Assembly (NCBI GenBank): GCA_023250755.1
Contig: JAHFAC010000077.1
Location: 1 to 7,866 of the forward strand
Origin: Bacteriovoracaceae bacterium
Lineage (GTDB): Bacteria; Bdellovibrionota; UBA1018
Direction of reading: 5' to 3'
Length of the DNA stretch: 7,866 nt
Below the pieces are notes generated by a model. The model had not been told where the DNA came from. It did no database searches and saw nothing but the letters and a program-made list of their open reading frames with translations. How positions within the stretch are numbered: the stretch's first letter is position 1; each line of letters starts with the position of its first letter. The position numbers and the translations under genes were made by a program. Positions 1-6,747 of this stretch are shown here, in pieces.

Positions 1-300
1 GCCTGGTACGAAGCATGCCGCGCCCTCACCTACACTGCTGCAAAAATGTGGGACGAGGCACTCATGCAAGATCACGATGCCTCAATGATGGCAGCCAAGG
101 CAAAGCTGCAGAGCGCCCAAATGGCCACTCAAGTGGCGCTCGATGCGATCCAAATCCTGGGAGGCTACGGCTATATCCGTGAATTCCCCGTTGAGCGCTA
201 TATGCGCGATGCAAAACTGATGGAGATTGGAGCGGGGACTAACGAAGTCCTGCGTCTCATCATCGCTCGGCACATGCTAGGCGATGTAGCAGATTTGTAA
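1..300 (+). CDS. Acyl-CoA dehydrogenase, C-terminal part (5' end outside window)
   Basis: The reading frame is open from base 1 and ends in TAA at 298-300, giving the last 99 residues of a protein that starts upstream. The visible part is the C-terminal helical domain of FAD-dependent acyl-CoA dehydrogenases, which oxidise acyl-CoA thioesters to enoyl-CoA and pass electrons to ETF. The family block is clear: ATQVALDAIQILGGYGY (residues 42-58), then FPVERYMRDAK and IGAGTNEVLR (76-85). At the position where medium- and short-chain enzymes carry the catalytic Glu (YEGT), this protein has Ala78 in IGAGT. From family knowledge that resembles isovaleryl-CoA dehydrogenase-type enzymes, whose catalytic base lies earlier in the chain, here outside the window. 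Substrate is therefore not assignable; a branched-chain or short-chain acyl-CoA is plausible. Family assignment is sure. Confidence 0.93.
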   Translation, partial: AWYEACRALTYTAAKMWDEALMQDHDASMMAAKAKLQSAQMATQVALDAIQILGGYGYIREFPVERYMRDAKLMEIGAGTNEVLRLIIARHMLGDVADL

Positions 301-321
301 ATCAGTGGTGATTATCCCCGA

Positions 322-1587
322 TTAACCCCCATCATATGGGGCATCAGTCGTTTGGTCTTCTTTCTGATCCACGACCGCTTCATTGCGTTCGATCTTGGCG
401 TGGCTTGAGAGCTTCTTGATTAAAGCATTCTGAAGCTCCCGCTCTTTGCGGAAAATAACCTGTTCAAGAAGTTTTTCGCGCTCGGCATCTAACTTTGACA
501 GATCCGGTTTCTCAGCCTCACTGACAATCGCCACCAGAATCCCCGCCGGAATCGAATATTTCTTGGCCTTACCTCCCATTCCAGGATCAATAAGAGACTT
601 CTTGCTAAAAGCGTCTGAAATCAGCTGTGGCACATCACCTACACCTGGAAGATAACGGGAGGATCGAGGAATCAGGCCGGTCGTTTTCACCTCAACTCCA
701 TAGGACTTCAGAAGCGCATTCACTTTGGCATCCGATTTCTTATCTGCCACTAAAAGCGCTAAAGCCTGATCCGCTAGGCCATCATTGATTTTTTTGATCT
801 CTTCGGTCTTTTCAGAGGCTAGGATTTCTGAGGCAATTTCACTCTTAACCGAGTCAAAAGCTTTACCCTTGTACTCCTTGTCCTTTTTCGCTTCATAGCG
901 GCCCTTGGCCAGATTAGACTTTGCTGCATCCGCCAGAAACTTTTGGAGTTCAGCGGATTGGACCTTGATCCCCTTGCTTCCTGATTCTTGGGTAAAAAGC
1001 ACATACTTGATATTTCGCTTGTCCTTGGTCACTAAAAATTCGCGCCTCACTTCTTCGTCAGACGCATGAATCCGACTTTTCAGGTACTGTTCCCAATGCT
1101 GAAGTAGGAGATCCTCTTTCATCAAACGCTCAAATCCAGCTGGAGTATAACGGTTTGACTCTAAAACCCGCTGATAAGTATCATAGTCAAATTTACTATC
1201 CTTTTGAAAAACAGTCATTTGCCGTATAGCGTCACGAACTTCCTCATCACTGGGTACTCGATCTTGGCGTATAGCCTCTTGAGTCATAAGCTTTCGATTC
1301 ACCAGCTCTCCAAAAACGCTTTGGCGAATTCCGTACTGCCGAATCTGCTCCTCGGTCAGGGTATTCCCCCCCATGCTTTTAAAAAACTCAATCCTTCGCT
1401 GCAAAGCCCTACTAAACTCCGAGAGACTAATCGAATCGCCGTTGACTTTTCCAGCCACTGCCCCCGAATGCATCCCACGAGTCGCTTTGGGACTGAAGAC
1501 CCCGTAAAAAACAAAGACGAAGGCAATGAATCCAATAATCAAACTAATCATCACTGGGCCAAATTTTTGCCGAATCCACTCAAGCAT
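322..1587 (-). CDS. Membrane-anchored SurA_N/PpiD-like periplasmic chaperone lacking a recognisable parvulin domain
   Basis: A 421-residue protein with a short cytoplasmic N-terminus, one membrane segment (about residues 11-31, very hydrophobic) and a long, charged periplasmic part, the topology of PpiD. After the anchor comes VAGKVNGDSISLSEF (44-58), the usual opening of SurA_N domains, then helices with FGELVNRKLM (92-101) and FDYDTYQRVLESNRYTP (133-149), both typical of the PpiD/SurA chaperone core. The distal part (about 290-360) resembles the second rotamase-like region of PpiD. The roughly 100-residue parvulin fold expected between them is missing: only about 40 residues separate IKYVLF (193-198) from the AFDSVKSEI helix (243-251). 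So it is probably a chaperone without isomerase activity. The start at 1587 is chosen over an upstream in-frame ATG at 1656 because GAAAGGA lies 6 bases before it and the longer form would run into mreC. It is divergent from mreC. The closing residues (about 402-421) are acidic and look disordered. Confidence 0.85.
   Translation of the reverse strand: MLEWIRQKFGPVMISLIIGFIAFVFVFYGVFSPKATRGMHSGAVAGKVNGDSISLSEFSRALQRRIEFFKSMGGNTLTEEQIRQYGIRQSVFGELVNRKLMTQEAIRQDRVPSDEEVRDAIRQMTVFQKDSKFDYDTYQRVLESNRYTPAGFERLMKEDLLLQHWEQYLKSRIHASDEEVRREFLVTKDKRNIKYVLFTQESGSKGIKVQSAELQKFLADAAKSNLAKGRYEAKKDKEYKGKAFDSVKSEIASEILASEKTEEIKKINDGLADQALALLVADKKSDAKVNALLKSYGVEVKTTGLIPRSSRYLPGVGDVPQLISDAFSKKSLIDPGMGGKAKKYSIPAGILVAIVSEAEKPDLSKLDAEREKLLEQVIFRKERELQNALIKKLSSHAKIERNEAVVDQKEDQTTDAPYDGG
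327..341. terminator. Possible hairpin between convergent genes
   Basis: CCCCAT (327-332) and ATGGGG (336-341) form a perfect 6-bp inverted repeat around a 3-base loop. It sits just inside the 3' end of the minus-strand chaperone gene, 27 bases after the acyl-CoA dehydrogenase stop codon. Two convergent genes end here, so a bidirectional terminator would make sense. However, neither strand has a clean run of T after the stem; the + strand side is only moderately T-rich. It may equally be a chance palindrome in coding sequence. Confidence 0.25.
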
Positions 1588-1616
1588 TTGATTTCCTTTC
1601 ACTGAATCAGTACGAT
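1588..1616 (+). promoter_or_regulatory. Candidate sigma70-type promoter for the mreC operon
   Basis: TTGATT (1588-1593) and TACGAT (1611-1616) are separated by 17 bases, each matching four of six consensus positions. Transcription would begin near 1623, giving mreC a leader of about 17 bases. The element occupies the gap between the divergent chaperone gene and mreC, and its -35 box lies between the ribosome binding site and start codon of the chaperone. It is the best candidate I see upstream of mreC, but transcription from further upstream, antisense to the chaperone gene, is not excluded. Confidence 0.4.
1594..1600 (-). promoter_or_regulatory. Ribosome binding site deciding the chaperone start
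   Basis: On the minus strand this reads GAAAGGA, 6 bases before the ATG at 1587-1585. It supports the shorter 421-residue protein over a 444-residue version starting at 1656, which would add a second hydrophobic stretch and overlap the mreC coding region. Confidence 0.7.
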
Positions 1617-1639
1617 GGACCAAAAAAACTAATGCGATT

Positions 1640-2470
1640 ATGATCAAATATCTCAAAGAATACCGTTTTTACATCACTCTCTTTTTCTTTTTGTTGATTC
1701 CAATTATAGCGATCGATACGTCGACCCGTGCTCCTCATGATTACCGTCTTTACGACCGAGCAATCATCGCCCTCACCGCACCCATTCAAAGAACCATCAG
1801 CTGGACACTTGAGCAAATGACATCCGGCTTTCAGAACTATCTTTACCTTTGGCATACGCGACAAGATAACGTGGCACTCCTCGACGAAAATCGCAAGCTT
1901 TTGAATGTCATTGCAGGCCTGTGTGAAACTGAGCAAGAAAATCTAAGATTTCGCAAACTGTTGAATTTCCAAGAATCTTTTCATATAGAAACAATCCCCG
2001 CACGAGTGGTCGCTAAGGATGTCTCAACCGAGTTCCGTGCAGTCAGACTCAATCGTGGTGAAAACGCCGGAATCAAGAAAAATATGGCCGTAGTCACAAA
2101 CGAGGGGGTCGTCGGCCGAGTTCTCCGCACCACCCGAGACTCGAGTGATGTCATCACCATTCTTGATTTGCTCTCCGCTGTCGACGCAATTGACGAACGC
2201 TCTCGCGTGAGAGGTGTTGTCGAAGGGAGGACCGATGAGATCTGTGAGCTTCGCTTCACATTGAGAACAGACGACGTCCAAATTGGCGATACCCTGATCT
2301 CAAGCGGACTGGGTGGCATCTTTCCCAAAGGCGTTCCCATCGGAACTGCGACCAAAATCAACAGAAAAAATTATGGAATCAGCCAAGACATCGAAATCCG
2401 CCCCAGTGTCGACTTTTCAAAATTAGAAGAAGTCCTGGTCATCACTCGCTCAGAAAGGAACCCGCAGTGA
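1640..2470 (+). CDS. mreC: Rod shape-determining protein MreC
   Basis: A 276-residue bitopic membrane protein of usual family length. It has a short basic N-terminus, a membrane segment (about residues 10-26), a helical stretch likely to form the dimerising coiled coil (about 70-110), and the periplasmic beta-rich MreC core. Recognisable family blocks are VVTNEGVVGRV (151-161) and SSGLGGIFPKGVPIGTA (221-237). MreC dimers or filaments in the periplasm bind PBP2 and help switch on the elongasome that builds the lateral cell wall. It is the first gene of an mreC-mreD-mrdA-mrdB cluster; mreB, which often precedes mreC, is not here, its place being taken by a divergent chaperone gene. No Shine-Dalgarno sequence precedes the ATG. 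The start is supported by the correct position of the membrane anchor and by the absence of an in-frame upstream start. The stop overlaps the mreD GTG. Confidence 0.96.
   Translation: MIKYLKEYRFYITLFFFLLIPIIAIDTSTRAPHDYRLYDRAIIALTAPIQRTISWTLEQMTSGFQNYLYLWHTRQDNVALLDENRKLLNVIAGLCETEQENLRFRKLLNFQESFHIETIPARVVAKDVSTEFRAVRLNRGENAGIKKNMAVVTNEGVVGRVLRTTRDSSDVITILDLLSAVDAIDERSRVRGVVEGRTDEICELRFTLRTDDVQIGDTLISSGLGGIFPKGVPIGTATKINRKNYGISQDIEIRPSVDFSKLEEVLVITRSERNPQ
2454..2460 (+). promoter_or_regulatory. Ribosome binding site for the GTG start of mreD
   Basis: AAAGGAA ends 6 bases before the GTG at 2467-2469, inside the 3' end of mreC. It supports the non-ATG start, which overlaps the mreC stop as GTGA and so suggests translational coupling. 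Confidence 0.7.
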
Positions 2471-3033
2471 TCCGGCTCGTTTTACGAGCGCTCAACGCGC
2501 CACTTCTGCTCCTCCTTTGCATCTTGGGAATTGCCCTTCAGACTTCTCTTTTTTCATTTTATCCCCTGCTTTATCTACAACCCGATATCGTACTCCTCGT
2601 TGTAATCTGGTGTGCATTGCGTCGATCTTTTTTTGAAGGAGGCATTCTCACTCTTCTCCTCGCTGATTTTGCAGAACTTCACAGCGCAGCTCCCCAGGGA
2701 TGCTTTCTTCTGGCCTACATTCTCATTTTCTTGGGAGTCCGTGCGTTTGCGCAATACATGGTGATCTCCGATCTCGCAGGCCTGGTTAGCCTCTCGATGG
2801 GAGCCTCGATCGCATGGAAGTTGATTTGCTACGAAATTCTCAATCTACTCGGTGCAGCTGAAAACCAATGGCGACATACTGCGGCGCTCCTTCTTCCGGG
2901 TGCGGTCATGGTAGGCGTCATTGCGATCTGGATTTTTCGCTGGCTCGAAAAATTCGATTGGGTCACTTATAAAAATGCACGTGCCATGCAAATTCTCGAA
3001 GATGAGCTCCAACTGGATGGGGAAGGGCTATAA
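2467..3033 (+). CDS. mreD: Rod shape-determining protein MreD
   Basis: A 188-residue, strongly hydrophobic polytopic inner-membrane protein with about five membrane segments: near residues 10-30, 38-50, 57-90, 98-125 and 140-160. MreD is poorly conserved in sequence, so identification rests on length, hydrophobicity, the LQPDIVLLVVIW segment near residues 37-48 with its Pro-Asp, a loop rich in small residues followed by a further helix pair, and its place directly between mreC and the PBP2 gene. It helps MreC and MreB assemble the elongation complex. The GTG start overlaps the mreC stop by 4 bp, and the TAA stop directly abuts the ATG of the next gene, so all three are probably translated together. 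The last 30 residues are hydrophilic and likely cytoplasmic. Confidence 0.9.
   Translation: MIRLVLRALNAPLLLLLCILGIALQTSLFSFYPLLYLQPDIVLLVVIWCALRRSFFEGGILTLLLADFAELHSAAPQGCFLLAYILIFLGVRAFAQYMVISDLAGLVSLSMGASIAWKLICYEILNLLGAAENQWRHTAALLLPGAVMVGVIAIWIFRWLEKFDWVTYKNARAMQILEDELQLDGEGL
3019..3027 (+). promoter_or_regulatory. Ribosome binding site for PBP2
   Basis: The purine run GGGGAAGGG ends 6 bases before the ATG at 3034 and lies within the last codons of mreD. With zero bases between the mreD stop and this start, it marks tightly coupled translation. Confidence 0.65.
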
Positions 3034-5082
3034 ATGGCGTTTCTTGGCCAAGAAGAGCAAATCCGAGAGTTCCAGGATCGCTTTAGATACCTGTACGCGA
3101 TTCTCTTGGTCGGAATTTTTTTTCTGCTTTCACGGCTGATTTACTTACAAATCCTCAATGGCGATAAAATGCGTCGGTATTCGGAAGAAAACCGAATCCG
3201 TAGAATTAAAATTGTTGCTCCTCGAGGTATGATTTTCGACCGAAATCACCAACTTTTAATCGACAATCATCCCGCATTTGATCTCGAGATCATTCCTCAA
3301 TATTTAAAGGAATCCAGGCAAACGAAAGAGGTCGTCGCCCTCCTCTCAAAGATTGTCCACATGCCAGAAAAAGAACTCTTTGACTTGCTCGAGAAGGCAA
3401 AAAACCAGCCCTCGTTTTATCCTATAAAAATCAAAGCTGACCTGACTCGAGACGAGGTAGCTGAAATCGAATCCTGGAAACTCGCGATGCCTGGAGTTCA
3501 AATCCAGGAAGAAATCAAACGCACTAATATATTCCGTGACATCGCCTCACACTTGTTGGGCTACATCGGAGAAGTCAATGCCACCGAACTACCTAAGTTG
3601 TTCAAGCTAGGGTACAATTACAAATTGGGCGATAGCATTGGGAAGTTTGGGCTCGAAAAAGAACTGGAAAGCATCTTGCGCGGAGCCGATGGGGAACGCA
3701 TTGTCGAAGTCGACGCACTCGGAAGGATCAAGCTCGAAAAAGGAAAAGAAAGGGTCCTAAACGGTGTCCTAGAAAAACCTGCCATCCCAGGAAAAAATCT
3801 GGTTCTGACAATCGATCAAGACTTACAGCTTTCTGCCGCTGAAGCATTTGGTGACAAAATTGGAGCGATGGTCGCCATTGACCCTAGGAGCGGGCAGGTG
3901 CTTGCGATGCTGTCACGACCCTCATTCAATTCCACCGAATTCTCTCGCGGCATTCCCTCCTCGATCTGGGCGCAACTTCTCAATAATGAAAACCACCCCC
4001 TGCGTGACAAAGCGATTCAGGATCATTACTCCCCTGGCTCCGTCTTTAAAATCATCACTGCAATTGCAGGACTCGAAGAGGGCGTGATCGACGAAAAAAC
4101 GAAGTTTCACTGCAGCGGATCCATGCGAGTTGGAAACCGGGTGATCCACTGTTGGGAAAAACACGGCCACGGTGAGGTCAATGTCATCAGTGCAATTACT
4201 GAATCCTGCGACATTTTCTTCTTCAAAGTTGCACAGAAGCTAAAGAGCGTGGATGACATTGCAAAATGGGCCATGCGACTCGGACTTGGGAAAAAAACCG
4301 GAATTGCCCTGGCTCGAGAGATCCCTGGTCTCATCCCGACCGAAGAGTGGAAGCAAAAGCGCCTCCACCAGCCCTGGAACGCTGGTGAAACCCTGTCCGT
4401 TGCAATCGGTCAGAGCTTTGTACTAACCACGGCAATTCAACTCGCTAACGCATACGCTGCGCTCGGTAATGGCGGCACGCTTTATCGTCCTTATGTTGTT
4501 AAGGCTTTAGAGTCCAATGAGGGCCAGGTAATTCAAGAATTCAAACCAGAAATTGTAGGACAAGCCAACCTTTCACCTAAGACCATAGAACTAGTCAAGC
4601 AAGGGCTCTGGGGCGTGACCAACAGCCCCCATGGCACTGGATTTCGCTCTCGCTTGCCCGGCATGGACTTTGTCGGAAAAACTGGCACAGTTCAACTCTT
4701 TCGAATTGCCGCTGATAAAATTTATCAGCGCTGTGAAAACATGAAATTTCAAGATCGTCACAATGGTCTCTTCGTCGGCTTTGCTCCCGCAAAAAATCCT
4801 GTGATCGCTGTGGCTGTAATTGGAGAACACGTTTGCCATGGGGCAACCGCAGCAGCCCCGATCGCCCGCGCCGTCATTAAAAAATATCTCGAGAAATTGA
4901 ATCCAGAACTTTACGGAGAAAAGGCCTTAGCCGCCCGATTGAAGGGAGCCCAAAAAATACAGGAGCCCACTCCAGCCGTGATTGAAGAAAAAGAAGATAT
5001 TGTTCCTAATGAGGGAATTCCTGCTCTTGCCCTGCCTCCGACAGAAACTCCAAAAGAAGATGATGACGAGCCGAACGATTAG
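3034..5082 (+). CDS. mrdA: Penicillin-binding protein 2 (elongasome DD-transpeptidase)
   Basis: A 682-residue class B penicillin-binding protein that cross-links peptidoglycan during lateral wall growth, acting with RodA. One membrane anchor lies at about residues 18-41. It is followed by the pedestal/dimerisation domain with APRGMIFDRNHQLL (62-75), close to the family PxRGxIxDRNGxxL pattern but with His for Gly. The transpeptidase domain runs from about 260 to 620. The three active-site motifs are intact: SxxK as Ser336-Val-Phe-Lys339, SxD as Ser391-Cys-Asp393, and Lys549-Thr-Gly-Thr552. SxD rather than SxN is normal for PBP2. E. coli PBP2 is 633 residues; the extra length here is partly a tail (about 637-682) rich in Pro and Glu/Asp and ending in an acidic run, probably disordered and periplasmic. 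It abuts mreD and is followed 29 bp later by rodA, its glycosyltransferase partner. Also called pbpA. Confidence 0.97.
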   Translation: MAFLGQEEQIREFQDRFRYLYAILLVGIFFLLSRLIYLQILNGDKMRRYSEENRIRRIKIVAPRGMIFDRNHQLLIDNHPAFDLEIIPQYLKESRQTKEVVALLSKIVHMPEKELFDLLEKAKNQPSFYPIKIKADLTRDEVAEIESWKLAMPGVQIQEEIKRTNIFRDIASHLLGYIGEVNATELPKLFKLGYNYKLGDSIGKFGLEKELESILRGADGERIVEVDALGRIKLEKGKERVLNGVLEKPAIPGKNLVLTIDQDLQLSAAEAFGDKIGAMVAIDPRSGQVLAMLSRPSFNSTEFSRGIPSSIWAQLLNNENHPLRDKAIQDHYSPGSVFKIITAIAGLEEGVIDEKTKFHCSGSMRVGNRVIHCWEKHGHGEVNVISAITESCDIFFFKVAQKLKSVDDIAKWAMRLGLGKKTGIALAREIPGLIPTEEWKQKRLHQPWNAGETLSVAIGQSFVLTTAIQLANAYAALGNGGTLYRPYVVKALESNEGQVIQEFKPEIVGQANLSPKTIELVKQGLWGVTNSPHGTGFRSRLPGMDFVGKTGTVQLFRIAADKIYQRCENMKFQDRHNGLFVGFAPAKNPVIAVAVIGEHVCHGATAAAPIARAVIKKYLEKLNPELYGEKALAARLKGAQKIQEPTPAVIEEKEDIVPNEGIPALALPPTETPKEDDDEPND

Positions 5083-5096
5083 AGCCAAATGACTAT

Positions 5097-5103
5097 GGAA
5101 GGA
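5097..5103 (+). promoter_or_regulatory. Ribosome binding site for rodA
   Basis: GGAAGGA lies 8 bases before the ATG at 5112 and fixes that codon as the start over the in-frame ATG five codons further on. The two ATGs just upstream (5089 and 5095) are in another frame. Confidence 0.75.
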
Positions 5104-5111
5104 ATTAAAAA

Positions 5112-6278
5112 ATGACTCACTCCTCAATGGAAAGCCAAACTCAATCGGGTTTTGGAGATGAAAGCAATATCCCCAGATTCGGCCTTTATGAAGAAGAGCT
5201 TAAAAAATTCGACTGGAACCTGCTGATTTTGGAAATTGTTCTTTTTGGGGTGGGGATCTGGAATCTCATCAGTGCAACAGGCGTCCAAGACAAATCGCTG
5301 GGCCTCTACAAGAGTCAATTGCTTTGGTTTGGCATCGGAATGGCTTGCACCGCACTGATTTTGCTGGTTCATTACTCAACCTTTTCTCGATTGGCCTATG
5401 GAATCTATTTTGCCAACCTGGTTCTTCTGGTCATTGTCCTTCTGATCGGAAAAGCATCTCTGGGGGCAAAACGCTGGGTTGGGGTTGGGGCGTTCAAGAT
5501 CCAACCATCAGAGTTCATGAAGCTTTCTATGCTCATTTGCCTTGCAAAATATTTTGAAAGTGACCGCACCGTAGGAGGATACACGCTTAAAGATTTGATC
5601 TTGCCCTTTCTTTTGGCCGCGATTCCTTGCACTCTCATCATTCTTCAGCCTGATCTAGGAACCGCCATGATCATTATCCTGACTGCAACCAGCATGTTGC
5701 TCTTCATTAAAATTCATCCACAAACTCTTCTTCTTCTTGGGGTCTGCGCCGCAGTGGCCATTCCAACTGCTTATAAATTTGCTCTTAAACCTTACCAAAG
5801 ACAGCGTTTGATTTCGTTCATTGATCCGATGTCAGATCCCAAGGGGTCAGGTTACAATTCCATCCAATCTAAAATCGCGGTCGGCAGTGGCAAACTCCTT
5901 GGCAAAGGCTACCGCAAAGGGACACAAAGTCAGCTCAACTTTCTTCCAGAACACCATACGGATTTCATATTTTCAGTTTTCAGCGAAGAACACGGCTTCG
6001 TCGGATCTGTCATTCTTTTGGCGATCTATCTTGCTTTTATCTTGAGTGGCCTCTCTGTGGCACATCAATCCCATGACAAATTCGGCCTTCTGTTGGCGCT
6101 CGGCATTATGCTCAGCTTTTTTTGGCAAATCTTCATTAATCTTGGAATGGTGATGGGAATGCTCCCCATCGTAGGCGTGCCTCTTCCCTTCCTAAGTTAC
6201 GGAGGATCATCTTTAATCACCTCGGTGCTCAGTGTGGCTATCCTCACCAATATTGCCAACAAAAAATTTATGTTCTGA
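5112..6278 (+). CDS. mrdB: RodA, SEDS-family peptidoglycan glycosyltransferase
   Basis: A 388-residue polytopic inner-membrane protein of the SEDS family (RodA/FtsW/SpoVE), with about ten membrane helices after a hydrophilic N-terminal stretch of roughly 35 residues. It polymerises lipid II into glycan strands and works as a pair with PBP2, the gene just upstream. Family signatures are present in order: [20 protein letters not shown] (118-137), LQPDLGTA (178-185), the loop [18 protein letters not shown] (279-296), and the C-terminal [11 protein letters not shown] block. Asp284 in the HHTDF segment matches the essential catalytic Asp of RodA enzymes (Asp255 in Thermus, Asp262 in E. coli). Placement beside mrdA, and not a division cluster, favours RodA over FtsW. 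The stop is followed by 61 bp and then a small coiled-coil gene with a good ribosome binding site. Confidence 0.96.
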   Translation: MTHSSMESQTQSGFGDESNIPRFGLYEEELKKFDWNLLILEIVLFGVGIWNLISATGVQDKSLGLYKSQLLWFGIGMACTALILLVHYSTFSRLAYGIYFANLVLLVIVLLIGKASLGAKRWVGVGAFKIQPSEFMKLSMLICLAKYFESDRTVGGYTLKDLILPFLLAAIPCTLIILQPDLGTAMIIILTATSMLLFIKIHPQTLLLLGVCAAVAIPTAYKFALKPYQRQRLISFIDPMSDPKGSGYNSIQSKIAVGSGKLLGKGYRKGTQSQLNFLPEHHTDFIFSVFSEEHGFVGSVILLAIYLAFILSGLSVAHQSHDKFGLLLALGIMLSFFWQIFINLGMVMGMLPIVGVPLPFLSYGGSSLITSVLSVAILTNIANKKFMF

Positions 6279-6322
6279 TTGTGAAATTACCCTTATTATA
6301 AAAGAAAGAAAAAGAGCCCTCT

Positions 6323-6329
6323 GGAGGAG
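6323..6329 (+). promoter_or_regulatory. Ribosome binding site of the small coiled-coil gene
   Basis: GGAGGAG is a near-perfect Shine-Dalgarno match, 10 bases before the ATG at 6340. It decides the start at 6340 over an in-frame ATG at 6232, which lies inside rodA. It is the strongest such site in the window, suggesting high expression. Confidence 0.8.
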
Positions 6330-6339
6330 AAACAGATCT

Positions 6340-6675
6340 ATGAAAAATCATTTAAGATGGATTGTTTTCGGTGCAGCATTTCTCGGGCTAGGGATCAGCA
6401 TGCCCAGCTGCCCTGGCCAGCAAGCCATGCAGCAGCAAATCGATGCTCTTCAAACTAAGGCTAATGACAGTGCAAAACAAATTCAAGCACTTGATGCTCA
6501 GATTAAGAAGCTCAATACCGACTTCACCAAGCTTTACAATTACCTAGAAAAACTCAATCTCGCCGCCGGCGAACAAAAGGCTTCTCTCGACCGAATCGAT
6601 GCGACCCTTAAAGCGATGACTGCAAAGCCAGCACCTAAAGCGCCCAAGGGGCCTTTGAAGAAAAAGGGGCATTGA
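6340..6675 (+). CDS. Small exported coiled-coil protein, probable lipoprotein (Lpp-like architecture)
   Basis: I do not recognise a named family. The 111 residues divide into a signal sequence (Lys3, Arg6, then a hydrophobic core at 8-20), Cys24 as likely lipidation site, a long helix and a basic tail. The segment before the cysteine reads MPSC; Pro at -2 and Met at -3 depart from the usual lipobox, so lipidation is likely but not certain. Residues about 34-72 form a clear heptad pattern with hydrophobic a/d positions at Ile48, Leu51, Ile55, Leu58, Phe62, Leu65, Leu69 and Leu72, predicting a coiled coil as in murein lipoprotein or the N-terminus of CpoB. The last 16 residues are rich in Lys, Pro and Ala, which could contact peptidoglycan or another anionic surface. 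It starts 61 bp after rodA on the same strand, so it may belong to the elongasome operon. An envelope role is inferred from this only. Confidence 0.75.
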   Translation: MKNHLRWIVFGAAFLGLGISMPSCPGQQAMQQQIDALQTKANDSAKQIQALDAQIKKLNTDFTKLYNYLEKLNLAAGEQKASLDRIDATLKAMTAKPAPKAPKGPLKKKGH

Positions 6676-6718
6676 GCATAGTTTAAATATCCAATAATAA
6701 TCAATAAGTTACAAAGAA

Positions 6719-6747
6719 TTGACGACGTTTGTACATAATGGTATGAT
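6719..6747 (+). promoter_or_regulatory. Strong sigma70-type promoter of the toxin-antitoxin operon
   Basis: TTGACG (6719-6724) and TATGAT (6742-6747) match the -35 and -10 consensus at five of six positions each, with the optimal 17-base spacer. The sequence upstream (about 6680-6715) is AT-rich, as UP elements are. Transcription should begin about 7 bases after the -10 box, at or within a base or two of 6754, which is the first base of the antitoxin ATG. The mRNA would then be leaderless, consistent with the lack of a spaced Shine-Dalgarno sequence. Confidence 0.7.

Noticed and set aside
1204..1605. 133-codon open frame on the + strand within the chaperone gene
   Set aside because: It is antisense to a well-supported SurA_N/PpiD-like protein, has no ribosome binding site and its translation looks like no known fold; the minus-strand gene explains the sequence.
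1588..1656. Longer chaperone start at 1656
   Set aside because: It would add a second hydrophobic stretch before the membrane anchor and overlap mreC. The ATG at 1587 has a well-placed GAAAGGA.
1607..1936. 109-codon minus-strand open frame over the start of mreC
   Set aside because: It lies opposite a clear MreC N-terminus, and its translation has no recognisable features.
6279..6302. Possible promoter after rodA (TTGTGA, TATTAT)
   Set aside because: The two boxes are only 9 bases apart, and no -35 element sits 16-18 bases before TATTAT or TATAAA; read-through from rodA is simpler.
6232..6339. In-frame upstream ATG that would lengthen the small coiled-coil protein by 36 residues
   Set aside because: It begins inside rodA and would place a charged stretch ahead of the signal sequence; GGAGGAG at 6323-6329 supports the start at 6340.
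6640..6665. GC-rich AAGGGGCCTTT stretch as a terminator for the coiled-coil gene
   Set aside because: The stem is short and imperfect, is inside the coding region and is not followed by a T-run.
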